Shown here: one piece after another, positions 47,535-58,302 of the stretch
Layout: every line of letters begins with the position of its first letter
How positions within the stretch are numbered: position 1 is the first letter of the stretch
Assembly: GCF_017742835.1 (NCBI RefSeq)
Contig: NZ_CP072392.1
Coordinates: forward strand, 1,720,385-1,784,384
Origin: Aquabacter sp. L1I39
GTDB lineage: Bacteria; Pseudomonadota; Alphaproteobacteria; Rhizobiales; Xanthobacteraceae
Direction of reading: 5' to 3'
DNA length: 64,000 nucleotides
Position numbers and translations under genes: made by a program
The notes under the pieces: model-generated
Database searches by the model: none
Seen by the model: the letters and a program-made list of their open reading frames with translations, nothing else
Told to the model about the DNA's origin: nothing

Positions 47535-48460
47535 CCGTCCTGGTTGAACGGCTCGCCGTCATCGGCGCGGGCCTGATCGGTTCCTCAGTGGCCCGTGCCG
47601 CCCGCGAGAAAGGCCTTGCCCGCATCGTGGTCGTGACCGACCAGGATCCGGCGGTTCGCGCGCGCGTGCGCGAGCTCGGCTTTGCCCATGAGGTGCCCGA
47701 CAGTGCCGCAGCGGCGGCGGAGGGGGCGGATTTCGTCATCGCCTGCGTCCCCGTCGGCGCCTCCGGAGCTGTGGCGGCAGAGATCGCCCCGGCCCTGAAG
47801 CCGGGCGCCATCGTCTCGGACGTGGGCTCGGTGAAGGCAGCCGTCCTAGAATTCATGGCGCCCCATCTTCCCGCTCATGCCCATCTGGTGCCCGCCCATC
47901 CGGTGGCCGGCACGGAATTCTCTGGCCCCGACGCGGGCTTCGCCGCCCTCTTTGAAGGCCGCTGGTGCATTGTCACGCCGCCGGCCGAGGCAGATCCGGC
48001 GGCGGTGGAGACGGTCACCGCGCTGTGGCGCGGCTTCGGCTCCAATGTGGAGACCATGTCCGCCCAGCACCACGATCTGGTGCTCGCCATCACCAGCCAT
48101 GTGCCGCATCTGATCGCCTACAATATCGTGGGCACTGCGGCGCATCTGGAACAGACCCTGACGTCCGAGGTCATCAAATTCTCGGCCGGCGGCTTCCGCG
48201 ACTTCACTCGCATCGCCGCATCCGACCCCACCATGTGGCGGGACGTGTTCCTGTACAACCGGGAAGCGGTGCTGGAGATGCTGGGGCGGTTCAATGAAGA
48301 CCTTTCGGCCCTTCAGCGGGCGATCCGCTATGGCGACGGACAGGCGCTGTTCGACCATTTCACCCGCACCCGCGCCATCCGCCGCTCCATCATCGAGCAG
48401 GGCCAGGAAACGGCGGCGCCCGACTTCGGCCGTCGGCCTGGGGCGCCCGCCGGCTCCTGA
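47531..48460 (+). CDS. tyrA: Prephenate/arogenate dehydrogenase
   Basis: NAD(P)-dependent enzyme of tyrosine synthesis. The 309-residue protein has a Rossmann motif ([20 protein letters not shown]), the DVGSVKAAV segment, [15 protein letters not shown] with the catalytic His, and [12 protein letters not shown] in the dimerisation domain. No ACT domain is present. It starts at a GTG overlapping the hisC stop. The C-terminal end converges with trmB 12 bp away. Confidence 0.95.
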   Translation: MTVLVERLAVIGAGLIGSSVARAAREKGLARIVVVTDQDPAVRARVRELGFAHEVPDSAAAAAEGADFVIACVPVGASGAVAAEIAPALKPGAIVSDVGSVKAAVLEFMAPHLPAHAHLVPAHPVAGTEFSGPDAGFAALFEGRWCIVTPPAEADPAAVETVTALWRGFGSNVETMSAQHHDLVLAITSHVPHLIAYNIVGTAAHLEQTLTSEVIKFSAGGFRDFTRIAASDPTMWRDVFLYNREAVLEMLGRFNEDLSALQRAIRYGDGQALFDHFTRTRAIRRSIIEQGQETAAPDFGRRPGAPAGS

Positions 48461-48472
48461 CGTGGGATGCGC

Positions 48473-49183
48473 TCAGCGGCGCTCGAACCGCAGATAGCTG
48501 GGCACCCGGCCTGCCTGGAGCGCCTTGGCCTCATAGCGCGTGCCGGGCCAACCCTCATAGGGCGTGCGCCAATCGTCCGCCGTCTGCGCCAGCCAGCCAA
48601 AGGACGGATGCGCCCGCACTTCCCGCAGCGTCCAGTCCACATAGTCCGGCACGTCGCTGGCAAAGCGGAACAGGCCGCCGGGCCGCAGGACGCGCGCGAT
48701 CAGGTCGAGATTGTCGGGTCGAACAAAGCGGCGCTTCCAATGCCGGCGCTTGGGCCAGGGATCGGGGTAAAGCAGATCCACGCGCCCGAACGCCCCTTCC
48801 GGCAGGCGTGCCAGCAGCAAGGCGGCATCCTTGTCGAACACCCGCACATTGCGGGCGCCGGAGGCCGACAAGTCCATCAGCCCGCGCGCCATGCCGTTCA
48901 CAAAGGGCTCGACGCCGATGAAGCCCACATCGGGCGCGGCGAGGGCGCACGTGATCAAATGCTCGCCGCCGCCAAAGCCGATCTCCAGCCGCAGGTCGCG
49001 GACCGGCTCGTCGAACAGCGCCTTTGGGTCGCCAGCGGCCTCGAGGCTCATCCCATAGACAGGCAGGAGCCGCGCCAGCGCTTCCGCCGGGATGGACCGC
49101 AAGGTTTTGCCGACCCGCCGCCCATAGAAGGAGCCCTTTTCAGCGCGATCGAAGGGCAGAGCGGAGGACGGATCGGTGGCCAC
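48473..49183 (-). CDS. trmB: tRNA (guanine-N7-)-methyltransferase TrmB
   Basis: Methylates G46 of tRNA with S-adenosylmethionine. The product (236 residues from GTG 49183) has KGSFYGRRVGKTLR near the N-terminus, LEIGFGGGEHLITCALA (SAM motif), YPDPWPKRRHWKRRFV and PYEGWPGTRYEAKAL. The start is uncertain: no ATG is in frame before the core, so the GTG or TTGs at 49240/49249 must be used. It lies downstream of metK, separated by 170 bp and a strong hairpin. In many Rhizobiales rimP follows trmB; here tyrA converges with it. Confidence 0.93.
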   Translation of the reverse strand: MATDPSSALPFDRAEKGSFYGRRVGKTLRSIPAEALARLLPVYGMSLEAAGDPKALFDEPVRDLRLEIGFGGGEHLITCALAAPDVGFIGVEPFVNGMARGLMDLSASGARNVRVFDKDAALLLARLPEGAFGRVDLLYPDPWPKRRHWKRRFVRPDNLDLIARVLRPGGLFRFASDVPDYVDWTLREVRAHPSFGWLAQTADDWRTPYEGWPGTRYEAKALQAGRVPSYLRFERR

Positions 49184-49297
49184 GTCGAAACCCGGAAAAT
49201 GCTGGTCAAAGAGGCCATGAGCGGCCGGTGACGCACCCAACGGGATCAAGCCGAAAGATTCAGGCGGGCCGGAGCGGTGCGAGAGGGCCCTTAACGC

Positions 49298-49336
49298 AGA
49301 TGGCCGGACGAACGCAATCGGTTCGTCCGGCCATCT
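49298..49336 (-). terminator. Strong hairpin between metK and trmB
   Basis: A perfect 16-bp stem, AGATGGCCGGACGAAC (49298-49313) with GTTCGTCCGGCCATCT (49321-49336), and a seven-base loop, 17 bp beyond the metK stop. No T tract follows on the minus strand. It may terminate metK transcripts or protect their 3' ends. Confidence 0.65.
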
Positions 49337-49353
49337 GGAAGGAGAGGATGCGA

Positions 49354-50547
49354 TCAGGCCAATGCGGCCTTCAGGGCCTCGGCAATGTCGGTGCGCTCCC
49401 AGGAGAAGCCACCATCGGCCTCGGGGGAGCGGCCGAAATGGCCGTAGGAAGAGGTGCGGGCATAGATAGGCTTGTTGAGACCCAGATGCTCGCGAATGCC
49501 GCGCGGACGCAGGTTCACCACCTCGCGCAGGGCCTTCTCCAGCTTGGCTTCGTCCACCTGGCCGGTGCCGTGCAGGTCCACATAGACGGCCAGCGGATCC
49601 GACACGCCGATGGCATAGGCGAGCTGGATGGTGGCGCGGTCGGCAAGGCCGGCGGCCACCACATTCTTGGCGAGATAGCGCGCCGCATAGGCCGCCGAGC
49701 GGTCCACCTTCGTGGGATCCTTGCCCGAGAAGGCGCCACCGCCATGGGGGGCCGCGCCACCATAGGTGTCCACGATGATCTTGCGGCCGGTCAGGCCGCA
49801 ATCGCCATCGGGACCACCAATGACGAACTTGCCGGTGGGATTGACGTGCCAGACGGTCTCGTCCGTGATCCAGCCGTCGGGGAGAGCCTGGCGGATATAG
49901 GGCTCGACAATGTGGCGCACATCCACCGAGGACAGGTTCTCGTCCAGATGCTGGGTGGAGAGCACGAGCTGGGTGACGCCGACCGGTTTGCCCTGCTCGT
50001 AGCGCACCGTGACCTGGCTTTTCGCATCGGGGCCGAGCACCTTGGTCTCGCCGCTGCGGCGGGCCTCGGAGAGCACCTTGAGGATGCGATGGGCATAGTA
50101 GATGGGCGCCGGCATCAGTTCCGGGGTCTCGCGCACGGCATAGCCGAACATGATGCCCTGGTCGCCCGCGCCCTCGTCCTTGTTGCCGGCAATGTCCACG
50201 CCCTGGGCGATGTCCGCCGACTGGGCATGCAGCAGCACCTCGACCTCGGCATTCTCCCAGTGGAAGCCCTCCTGCTCGTAGCCGATGTCACGGATGGCGA
50301 GCCGGGCGAGGTGGGTGACAAGGTCCTTCGTGATGGTTGACGGACCGCGGGTCTCGCCCGCAATCACCACGCGGTTGGTGGTGGCGAGAGTCTCGGCCGC
50401 GACCCGGACCTGGCTCGGATCGAAGCCCTGCTCCAGGGAAGCGCGGAAGAAGGCATCCACCACTTCGTCGGAGATCCGATCGCAAACCTTGTCGGGATGC
50501 CCTTCGGAGACGGATTCGCTGGTGAAGAGATAGGACGAACGCGCCAT
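49354..50547 (-). CDS. metK: S-adenosylmethionine synthetase
   Basis: Makes S-adenosylmethionine from methionine and ATP. The 397-residue protein has the N-terminal [20 protein letters not shown], the [12 protein letters not shown] hexapeptide region and [19 protein letters not shown]. The start at 50547 is standard. An XRE regulator gene lies just upstream with a hairpin between them. I looked for SAM riboswitch-like structures in the 96-bp leader and found only that hairpin. Confidence 0.97.
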   Translation of the reverse strand: MARSSYLFTSESVSEGHPDKVCDRISDEVVDAFFRASLEQGFDPSQVRVAAETLATTNRVVIAGETRGPSTITKDLVTHLARLAIRDIGYEQEGFHWENAEVEVLLHAQSADIAQGVDIAGNKDEGAGDQGIMFGYAVRETPELMPAPIYYAHRILKVLSEARRSGETKVLGPDAKSQVTVRYEQGKPVGVTQLVLSTQHLDENLSSVDVRHIVEPYIRQALPDGWITDETVWHVNPTGKFVIGGPDGDCGLTGRKIIVDTYGGAAPHGGGAFSGKDPTKVDRSAAYAARYLAKNVVAAGLADRATIQLAYAIGVSDPLAVYVDLHGTGQVDEAKLEKALREVVNLRPRGIREHLGLNKPIYARTSSYGHFGRSPEADGGFSWERTDIAEALKAALA

Positions 50548-50596
50548 CTGGCCTTTTCCGCTACTTAATTGACGCCGAGGTTGTTGCAGAGCGCCA

Positions 50597-50618
50597 CAAG
50601 CCGGTCAAGACCGGCTTG
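50597..50618 (-). terminator. Hairpin between the XRE gene and metK
   Basis: CAAGCCGGTC (50597-50606) and GACCGGCTTG (50609-50618) form a 10-bp inverted repeat with two bases between. It lies 26 bp after the XRE stop and 50 bp before the metK start. There is no T tract, so it could be an attenuator, processing site or regulatory leader element. Confidence 0.5.
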
Positions 50619-50643
50619 CCGGATCCGTTCGACAAATCGAACG

Positions 50644-51054
50644 CTACCCTTCGGCCTCTTCCCCCGCGATGGATGCAACGAGATCCACGATCCGACGACG
50701 CACCTTGGCATCCGAGATCCGCATGAAATTGCGGGTCAGGGCCAGGCCGTCCGAGGTGGCGAGGAAGTCGGAAACATAAGTGGGAGAAGCGGTCTCGGAA
50801 AAGCCTTCGGCCTCCGGACCGACGGTGGGCACACCCTCGAAAAAGAAAGCCACCGGAACTCCGAGGACGACGGAGATCTGCTGCAGACGGCTCGCGCCGA
50901 TGCGGTTGGTACCCTTTTCGTATTTCTGGATCTGCTGGAATGTGATGCCGAGGCTTTCGCCAAGCTTTTCCTGGCTCATCCCAACCATCATACGTCGCAT
51001 ACGTACCCGGCTACCGACATGCTTGTCGATCGGGTTCGGCGCCTTCTTGGCCAT
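50644..51054 (-). CDS. XRE-family regulator adjacent to metK
   Basis: A 136-residue protein with an HTH_3 domain at about 15-70 (VGSRVRMRRMMVGMSQEKLGE, ITFQQIQKYEKGTNRIGASR) and a short C-terminal part without a known sensor (EAEGFSETASPTYVSDFLAT). This regulator is conserved between lnt and metK in Rhizobiales, so it may monitor the methionine/SAM state or act more broadly. Its own upstream region overlaps the 3' end of lnt and contains a CTTCGCGAAG palindrome. Confidence 0.9.
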   Translation of the reverse strand: MAKKAPNPIDKHVGSRVRMRRMMVGMSQEKLGESLGITFQQIQKYEKGTNRIGASRLQQISVVLGVPVAFFFEGVPTVGPEAEGFSETASPTYVSDFLATSDGLALTRNFMRISDAKVRRRIVDLVASIAGEEAEG

Positions 51055-51087
51055 GGTTTCTCCGGTGACTCGGAAATGAGTGTCTCA

Positions 51088-51097
51088 CTTCGCGAAG
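51088..51097. promoter_or_regulatory. CTTCGCGAAG palindrome upstream of the XRE gene
   Basis: A perfect 10-bp palindrome CTTCGCGAAG lies 33 bp upstream of the XRE start, next to a TGAG-TGT-CTCA inverted repeat. It is a candidate autoregulatory operator. Confidence 0.35.
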
Positions 51098-51139
51098 CGA
51101 AGGCTGCCCTGACACACGCCAAGATAAGCATACAACGTA

Positions 51140-52780
51140 TCAGCGTCGATCAACTTCTACGTGTTTTCGCGGATGCAGAGAGAGAATTGTATGTCTGAGG
51201 CAAACGCCGAGCGACATCAGATAGATGAACAGCGCGGGCAACGCACCATGCCGTGACGACAACGGCGGATGGGGCAATCGCTGAGGCAGGATTGCATCCA
51301 AGACGCCTCGCTCACCTAGACCTAGGGTTGCGACATTTCGCCCGAGCGGATCGATGATGGCAGAGATGCCGGTATTGGCCGCGCGCACCATGGGAAGCCC
51401 CTCCTCGATGCTGCGCAGCCGCGCCTGGAGGAAGTGCTGGTAGGGGCCGGGCGTCATGCCGAACCAGGCGTCATTGGTCACATTCAGGAGGAATCCGGGG
51501 CGCTCTCCCACGGGCAGGACGGCGCCTGGAAAGATCGCCTCGTAGCAGATGAGCGGACCGGCGGCCGGCGCGCCGGGGATGCGCAGGGCCTCCAACTGCG
51601 ATCCGGAGGAGAAGCCCCCCCGCACCCGCGTCAGTTGTTCGAGGCCAAGACTCTCCAGGAAGGACTGGAACGGCAGATATTCCCCGAAGGGCACCAGATG
51701 AACCTTGTCCGCACTCTGGAGCACCCGTCCGTCATGATCCATGACCCGGATGGAATTGAAGAAAGATGAGGTCTGCCCCGCCGGAGGCGGCCCACGGCGT
51801 GCGGCGCCGGTAACGAGGGTGACATTCTCGGGAAGCGTGGCCGCGATCCGCTCGCGTGCCCACGGTTCATATTCATAGATGAAGGGAAAGGCGGATTCTG
51901 GCCAGATGAGAAGGGTCACATCGGCAAGCCCGCCGGGATAGCGGGCGCTGGGCTGACTGCTCAGATCCAGATACTCGTCCAATACCGCATGCCGCCGCGC
52001 ATAGACGAACTTCTCGTTCTGGGGAATGGCAGGCTGCACCACCCGCAGCCGCACGCCGGGAACGGAACCGACCTCGGTGGTCGCGAGGCGCCAATTGCCC
52101 CAGACCCATCCCGAGACCAGCAGAACGAGCGCCCCGGCGACCACCACCATGCCCCCCCGCCGCACGGGCCGATCGATCAGAAGAACAGGCGTTGCAAAGA
52201 TGAGGATGGTCAGGAAGGTGAGCCCCCACAGCCCCACCAGCGCGGCGCCTTGGGCCAGCGGAAGCATCTCGGTGACCGCATAGCCGAAGGTGTTCCAGGG
52301 GAAGCCTGTGAGCACATGGCCCCGCAGCCACTCCGCTCCGCCAAGGCCGACGCAGAGCGCCGCGATGCGCCGAGCGCCCTCCCCCCAGAACAGACGCGCC
52401 ACCGCAAGACCGAGCGCCGAGAACAAAGCCAGCCCCGCCGGCATGGAGACGACGGCGAACGGCAGCAGCCAGGCGAAGACGTCCGCATCCACGAGGAACG
52501 CATTGCCGATCCACCAGAGCGAGGCCAGAAAATAGCCGAAGCCGAACCACCATCCCACCGCGCCGGCAGCCCGCGCGCCGCGCCAGCCGCGCTGCGCGAT
52601 GCCGTCCATCAGGAGCACCAGGGCCGGGAAAGTGAGGGCAAGCACCGGCCATAGGTCAAACGGGGCGGTGGAGGCCGCTGAGACCGTCCCCACCAGGAAG
52701 GCGCAGCCCCACCTGCGCCAGCCCGTCACGGAGCGCAAAAGGTCGGCCCATGTCCCCAGCCAATCCCGGATGCGCGTCAC
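51140..52780 (-). CDS. lnt: Apolipoprotein N-acyltransferase
   Basis: Inner-membrane enzyme that adds the third acyl chain to lipoproteins. The 546-residue protein has six or so N-terminal helices (about 25-225), a nitrilase-like periplasmic domain and a final helix near 520. The catalytic triad is visible: Glu295 (IWPESAFPF), Lys359 (ADKVHLVPFGEYLPF) and Cys412 (LICYEAIFPG). The GTG start at 52780 overlaps the corC stop (GTGA). The last 25 residues overlap the promoter region of the downstream XRE gene. Confidence 0.95.
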   Translation of the reverse strand: MTRIRDWLGTWADLLRSVTGWRRWGCAFLVGTVSAASTAPFDLWPVLALTFPALVLLMDGIAQRGWRGARAAGAVGWWFGFGYFLASLWWIGNAFLVDADVFAWLLPFAVVSMPAGLALFSALGLAVARLFWGEGARRIAALCVGLGGAEWLRGHVLTGFPWNTFGYAVTEMLPLAQGAALVGLWGLTFLTILIFATPVLLIDRPVRRGGMVVVAGALVLLVSGWVWGNWRLATTEVGSVPGVRLRVVQPAIPQNEKFVYARRHAVLDEYLDLSSQPSARYPGGLADVTLLIWPESAFPFIYEYEPWARERIAATLPENVTLVTGAARRGPPPAGQTSSFFNSIRVMDHDGRVLQSADKVHLVPFGEYLPFQSFLESLGLEQLTRVRGGFSSGSQLEALRIPGAPAAGPLICYEAIFPGAVLPVGERPGFLLNVTNDAWFGMTPGPYQHFLQARLRSIEEGLPMVRAANTGISAIIDPLGRNVATLGLGERGVLDAILPQRLPHPPLSSRHGALPALFIYLMSLGVCLRHTILSLHPRKHVEVDRR

Positions 52781-53769
52781 GCCGCCTCGCCGGCCTCGTC
52801 GGGGCCGTCCCGCTCGGGAGGCGAGGGGGGCACGATGCGCAGGCGTTTCACGCGACGCGGATCGGCCTCCAGGACTTCGACGGTAAACCCACCGGGGGTG
52901 AGGACCGTCTCCCCCACCTTCGGCACGCGGGCAGCGAGCGTGACCACGAGGCCTCCCAGGCTGTCCACCTCGTCCACCAGTTCGGCAGGGGCGAAGTCTG
53001 GACCCAGGACCTCGATCACATCATCCACGGGCGTCCGGGCATCGGCCAGGAAGCTGCCATCGGCCTGCCTCTGAACGTCCGACTCCTCTTCGTCGTGCTC
53101 GTCCTCGATCTCGCCGACGATCTCCTCCACCACGTCTTCCATGGAGACGAGCCCGTCGGTGCCACCATATTCGTCGATCACCAGAGCGAGATGAACCCGC
53201 GCGGCCTGCATGGAGACCAGGAGGTCGATGGCGGGCATGGAGGGCGGCACATAGAGGATCCGGCGGATCAGCCCTGTATCGGCCAGAGACTGGCCGAGGT
53301 CGAAGGCGCCGAGATTGAGCGCTCCGGGCTCAAGCCCTTCAGCTTCCACCTCGTCGCGGGGCCGGCCTCCGGAGGCGATGAAGGTCAGGAGGTCGCGGAT
53401 GTGAACCATGCCGACCGGATCGTCCAGGCCGTCATCATGGACCACGAGGCGGGAATGGCTGGCATTGGCGAACGCGACCATAAGCTCGCCCAGTGTGGCA
53501 TCCTTCTGGACCGCGACGATTTCCGCCCGCGGCACCATGATGTCCCCAATCCCCACCTCCTTGAGGTGCAGGATGTTGCGCAGCATCTTGCGCTCGGACG
53601 GCGTGAATTCGCTCACCTCCTCGGCGGTGTCCTGCTCATCCAGGATTTCCTCCAGATCCGTGCGGAGGGAGCCCTGGGGCCGGAAGGTGCCGAGGAGGGC
53701 ACGCAATCGATCGAGAAAACTCTGCGGCTCCGAAGAGGCGGGGTCGCTCGATGAATCGAGATTGGACAT
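52777..53769 (-). CDS. corC: CorC/TlyC-type CBS-domain protein (hemolysin-like family)
   Basis: A 330-residue cytoplasmic protein: two CBS domains (about 90-220; VGIGDIMVPRAEIVAVQKDA, SRLVVHDDGLDDPVGMVHIR) and a C-terminal CorC_HlyC domain (about 240-320; ARTPVDDVIEVLGPDFAP). It lacks the DUF21 membrane part, as does CorC of the ybeY-phoH cluster. It is thought to take part in Mg/Co efflux or lipoprotein/envelope maintenance; the name hemolysin is historical. It lies between ybeY and lnt in the operon. Confidence 0.92.
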   Translation of the reverse strand: MSNLDSSSDPASSEPQSFLDRLRALLGTFRPQGSLRTDLEEILDEQDTAEEVSEFTPSERKMLRNILHLKEVGIGDIMVPRAEIVAVQKDATLGELMVAFANASHSRLVVHDDGLDDPVGMVHIRDLLTFIASGGRPRDEVEAEGLEPGALNLGAFDLGQSLADTGLIRRILYVPPSMPAIDLLVSMQAARVHLALVIDEYGGTDGLVSMEDVVEEIVGEIEDEHDEEESDVQRQADGSFLADARTPVDDVIEVLGPDFAPAELVDEVDSLGGLVVTLAARVPKVGETVLTPGGFTVEVLEADPRRVKRLRIVPPSPPERDGPDEAGEAA

Positions 53770-53791
53770 GGTCTCCCTTTAGGGTCTCAGT

Positions 53792-54301
53792 TCAGGTTTC
53801 GGCGGGCAGCGCATACGGGTCGGTGATTCCGAGGCCCGCCAGGATGCGCCGCTCCATGTCTTCCATTTCCTCGGCTTCGTCGTCCTGCTCGTGGTCATAG
53901 CCGAGCAGGTGCAGCGTGCCGTGCACCACCAGGTGGCTCAAATGATCGAGCGGCGCCTTGCCCTCGTCGGCCGCCTCGGCCAGCACCGTCTGCAGGGCGA
54001 CGATCACATCGCCCAGCGGCTCCGGCGTCACGTCCTCGGGCACTTCGGCGGCCGGGAAGGACAGCACGTTGGTGGGCTTGTCCTTGTCTCGCCAGTCGCG
54101 GTTGAGCACCCGGATGCGGGCGTCGTCCGTCAGGGTGATGGCCAGTTCCACCGGCCGGTCGAAGGTTTCCGCATGGGCGGTGAGCACCGCCATGGCCGCC
54201 GCCTCGCAGCGCGCGCCGGCCTCCGGCAGATCGGCCCAACCTTCCGCTTCCAGAAGGATGTCGATCTCTGCCGCAGGCCCCGGACTTCGCGCCGATCCCA
54301 T
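53792..54301 (-). CDS. ybeY: Endoribonuclease YbeY
   Basis: Zinc-dependent single-strand endoribonuclease for 16S rRNA 3'-end maturation and ribosome quality control. The 169-residue protein has the metal motif HGTLHLLGYDHEQDD (H-x3-H-x5-H) and the upstream RDKDKPTNVLSFP motif. An N-terminal extension precedes the core. It begins 3 bp after the phoH stop. Confidence 0.96.
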   Translation of the reverse strand: MGSARSPGPAAEIDILLEAEGWADLPEAGARCEAAAMAVLTAHAETFDRPVELAITLTDDARIRVLNRDWRDKDKPTNVLSFPAAEVPEDVTPEPLGDVIVALQTVLAEAADEGKAPLDHLSHLVVHGTLHLLGYDHEQDDEAEEMEDMERRILAGLGITDPYALPAET

Positions 54302-54304
54302 GGC

Positions 54305-55384
54305 TCACGCCCCCTTGCCGGACTTGGCGGCATCGTTCGCCTCATAGGCGGCGACGATGCGGGCCACCAGTTCGTGGCGCACCACGTCCTGCGCCGTAAA
54401 GTAGGACAGGCCGACGCCTTCCACACCATCCAGCAGCCGCACCGCCTCCGCAAGGCCGGAAGTCTGACCGCTCGGCAGGTCGGTCTGGCTGGGGTCGCCC
54501 GTGATGATCATGTGGGAGTTTTCGCCGAGACGGGTCAGGAACATCTTCATCTGCATGGACGTGGCATTCTGCGCCTCGTCCAGGATCACCGCGGCGTTGG
54601 CGAGCGTGCGCCCGCGCATGAAAGCCAGCGGGGCGATCTCGATCTCGCCGGACTGGAGCGCCCGCTCCACGAAGGAACGGTCCATCAGGTCATAGAGCGC
54701 GTCATAGATGGGGCGCAGATAGGGGTCGACCTTCTCGCGCATGTCGCCGGGCAGGAAGCCGAGCCGTTCGCCCGCCTCCACCGCCGGGCGGGACAGGATC
54801 AGGCGATCCACCATCCGCCGCTCCAAGAGGTGCACCGCATAGGCCACCGCCAGCCAGGTCTTGCCCGTGCCCGCCGGCCCCACACCGAAAACCAGTGTGT
54901 GGCGCTTCAAGGCCCGGATATAGGCATCCTGGGCCGCGGTGCGCGCCCGCACGGGGCGTCGGCGCAGCTGGATTTCGTCGAAGCTCTGGCGATCCTCGGC
55001 GGGGTCGAAATCAAACAGCGAGCCCTGGGACACCGCCTCGCGGATGGCGCCCTCTACGTCGCCGGCCCCCACCTCGCGCCCGCGCTTGAGGCCGTCATAA
55101 AGGTGTTCCAGCACGTGGCGCGCCTGCTCGCAGGCATCGCGCGGGCCTTCCAGCGTCACGTGATTGCCCCGCGAATCCGCCTTCACCCCCAGCTTGCGTT
55201 CCAGCAAAGCGAGGTTGCGGCCATAATGGCCAAACAGGAGCGTGGCCAAGCGATTGTCGTCGAAGGCGAGCACCACCTGCGTGGGCGCGTCCACCCCCTG
55301 GATCGCCCAGGGGTCGGATATGGCTGCGCGGGCGGGGCCCTGGGGCACCGGCGGGCGGTCTCGTTCGACGCCAGATCTGCGCAA
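54305..55384 (-). CDS. phoH: PhoH-like ATPase (YbeZ)
   Basis: A 359-residue P-loop ATPase that partners with YbeY in ribosomal RNA processing. The Walker A motif is GPAGTGKTWLAVA (about 170-180); VILDEAQNATSMQMKMFLTRLG and TGDPSQTDLPSG are further signatures. The start is a TTG at 55384, two bases after the miaB stop. It is supported by GGAGG seven bases upstream, inside the last miaB codons. A GTG at 55348 is an alternative. Confidence 0.94.
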   Translation of the reverse strand: MRRSGVERDRPPVPQGPARAAISDPWAIQGVDAPTQVVLAFDDNRLATLLFGHYGRNLALLERKLGVKADSRGNHVTLEGPRDACEQARHVLEHLYDGLKRGREVGAGDVEGAIREAVSQGSLFDFDPAEDRQSFDEIQLRRRPVRARTAAQDAYIRALKRHTLVFGVGPAGTGKTWLAVAYAVHLLERRMVDRLILSRPAVEAGERLGFLPGDMREKVDPYLRPIYDALYDLMDRSFVERALQSGEIEIAPLAFMRGRTLANAAVILDEAQNATSMQMKMFLTRLGENSHMIITGDPSQTDLPSGQTSGLAEAVRLLDGVEGVGLSYFTAQDVVRHELVARIVAAYEANDAAKSGKGA

Positions 55385-55386
55385 GC

Positions 55387-56772
<1,386 letters not shown>

Positions 56773-56892
56773 TGCCTGTCTGCCGTCGTCACCCTCGCGC
56801 CGCGACGCGACGCTGCTGTGACGCCGACGCTGTCTTCCCCGTGTCTGTAAGAACCATCCTCAGTCTTACTGGCAATTGGGCGATTTGGAAAC

Positions 56893-57783
56893 TCACGTTG
56901 CTCCGGCACGGCCGGTGAGGCTGTCCTGCAGGAGGCGCTTGACCTCCTCCTCGCAGAGCCGGGTCACCGCCTTGCGGTCCAGCGGGCCATCGAGGGCGGC
57001 CGCTTGCCCGAACGTCACCGTCACGTCGATGGCGCCCTGGCGCAACACTTCCAGGAGATGGGGCGCCAGATCCAGGTCGCCATACCAGGCCGCCAGCGGC
57101 CGGTGCTGGCGGCCCATGGGGATGCCCTGAACCTTCACATAGGCCACCGAGACCGGCTGCACCCGCGCATCGGCCCCTGTGGCCATCACATCCCGCACGG
57201 CGCCTACCAGGGCCGAGCGGAACGGCAGCACGCGATTGCCGTCGCTGGAGGTGCCCTCTGCGAACAGCACCACCGGGTCGCCCTGGGACAGACGATCGGC
57301 GATCTCCTGGTTCACGGCGCCCGTCTTGGCGCGGCGCTGGCGGTCCACGAAGACCGAGCGCTGGAACTTGGCCAGCAGTCCGATGAGGGGCCACCCCGCC
57401 ACTTCCGCCTTGGCCACGAAAACCAGCGGCACCACCGAGCCGAGAACGCAGATGTCGAGCCAGGTTGAATGGTTGGACAGAAACAGCAAAGGCCGCGCGG
57501 CGCTCGGCTCCCCCTTAACCGTCACGCGCACACCAATCAGGGCGAGGACCGCGCGGTGAAAAAGCATGGGGATGCGGCGACGGGCCGGCAGCTTCAGCTT
57601 GAGCGCCAGGAACTGGAGGGGAATGCCCACCGCCGTGACACCGGCCAGGGCCACCAGCACGCCGCCCATGCGGATGCGGTCCAGAAGACGGGACGCGGCC
57701 GGCCATTCGGGCCCGAGATCGGGCATGGGTTCTTTGTCGAAGGAGTCCACCCACGGCTGAGGGGCCGGCACATTCAGGGTCAC
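56893..57783 (-). CDS. plsC: 1-acyl-sn-glycerol-3-phosphate acyltransferase
   Basis: Membrane enzyme that makes phosphatidic acid. The 296-residue protein has the HX4D motif (NHSTWLDICVLG, His105/Asp110) and the FAEGTSSDGNRVLPFRSA acceptor motif, after a hydrophobic N-terminal helix (about 40-62). The GTG at 57783 overlaps the mur stop (GTGA). A polar tail ends in a short charged helix. The 120-bp gap to miaB shows no definite structure. Confidence 0.93.
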   Translation of the reverse strand: MTLNVPAPQPWVDSFDKEPMPDLGPEWPAASRLLDRIRMGGVLVALAGVTAVGIPLQFLALKLKLPARRRIPMLFHRAVLALIGVRVTVKGEPSAARPLLFLSNHSTWLDICVLGSVVPLVFVAKAEVAGWPLIGLLAKFQRSVFVDRQRRAKTGAVNQEIADRLSQGDPVVLFAEGTSSDGNRVLPFRSALVGAVRDVMATGADARVQPVSVAYVKVQGIPMGRQHRPLAAWYGDLDLAPHLLEVLRQGAIDVTVTFGQAAALDGPLDRKAVTRLCEEEVKRLLQDSLTGRAGAT

Positions 57784-58208
57784 GCCGGCTTCTCCTCGAG
57801 CGGCACCACATACAATTCGAGCCGATGACCGACGATTCGATAGCCGAGCCGCCGGGCGATCTCCTCCTGGAGGCGCTCGATCTCTTCGGAGCGAAACTCC
57901 TTCACCTCGCCGCTGCGCAGGTCGATGAGATGGTCGTGATGCTCGTCCGGCACCGGCTCATAGCGCGAGCGGCCATCGCCGAACTCGTGCCGCTCCACGA
58001 TGCCGGCATCCTCGAACATCTTCACGGTGCGGTAGACCGTGGAGATGGAGATCTTGTCGTCGATGGCGCTGGCGCGTCGGTACAGCTCCTCCACGTCCGG
58101 ATGATCCTCGGCCGCGGTGAGCACCCGCGCGATCACCCGGCGCTGGTCGGTCATGCGCATGCCCTTGGCGTGGCAGGCTTCCTCGATGGCGCTGATCTTG
58201 TCGCTCAA
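57780..58208 (-). CDS. mur: Fur-family metalloregulator, probably Mur/Fur
   Basis: A 142-residue regulator with the winged-helix domain (about 8-80: GMRMTDQRRVIARVL, ISISTVYRTVKMFEDAGIVE) and metal-binding residues in RHEFGDGRSRYE and DEHHDHLIDLRSG. In Rhizobiales the Fur-family gene in the plsC/miaB cluster is typically Mur, which represses Mn uptake genes such as sitABCD; a sit operon is in this window at 0.4-1.4 kb. There is no HHH heme motif of Irr. It overlaps plsC by four bases and follows rimI. Confidence 0.9.
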   Translation of the reverse strand: MSDKISAIEEACHAKGMRMTDQRRVIARVLTAAEDHPDVEELYRRASAIDDKISISTVYRTVKMFEDAGIVERHEFGDGRSRYEPVPDEHHDHLIDLRSGEVKEFRSEEIERLQEEIARRLGYRIVGHRLELYVVPLEEKPA

Positions 58209-58302
58209 GGATACCCTCCTTCTTCGCCGAGCCGCACCGTGCTTATGGCGTCGCGGCCGGGCAACCGCAAGCGGGAGGCTGAGCGCTGCCCCTCGGGCGG
58301 GT

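Noticed and set aside
49184..49801. Upstream extension of the TrmB frame
   Set aside because: It runs antisense-like across metK sequence in another frame and has no methyltransferase motif; TrmB homologues begin near 49183.
50548..50643. SAM riboswitch upstream of metK
   Set aside because: The 96-bp gap contains only a simple 10-bp hairpin; no conserved SAM-I, SAM-II or SAM/SAH core could be recognised.
57780..58208. Irr identity for the Fur-family protein
   Set aside because: No heme-regulatory or HHH segment is seen, and the gene lies in the plsC-miaB cluster typical of Mur/Fur.
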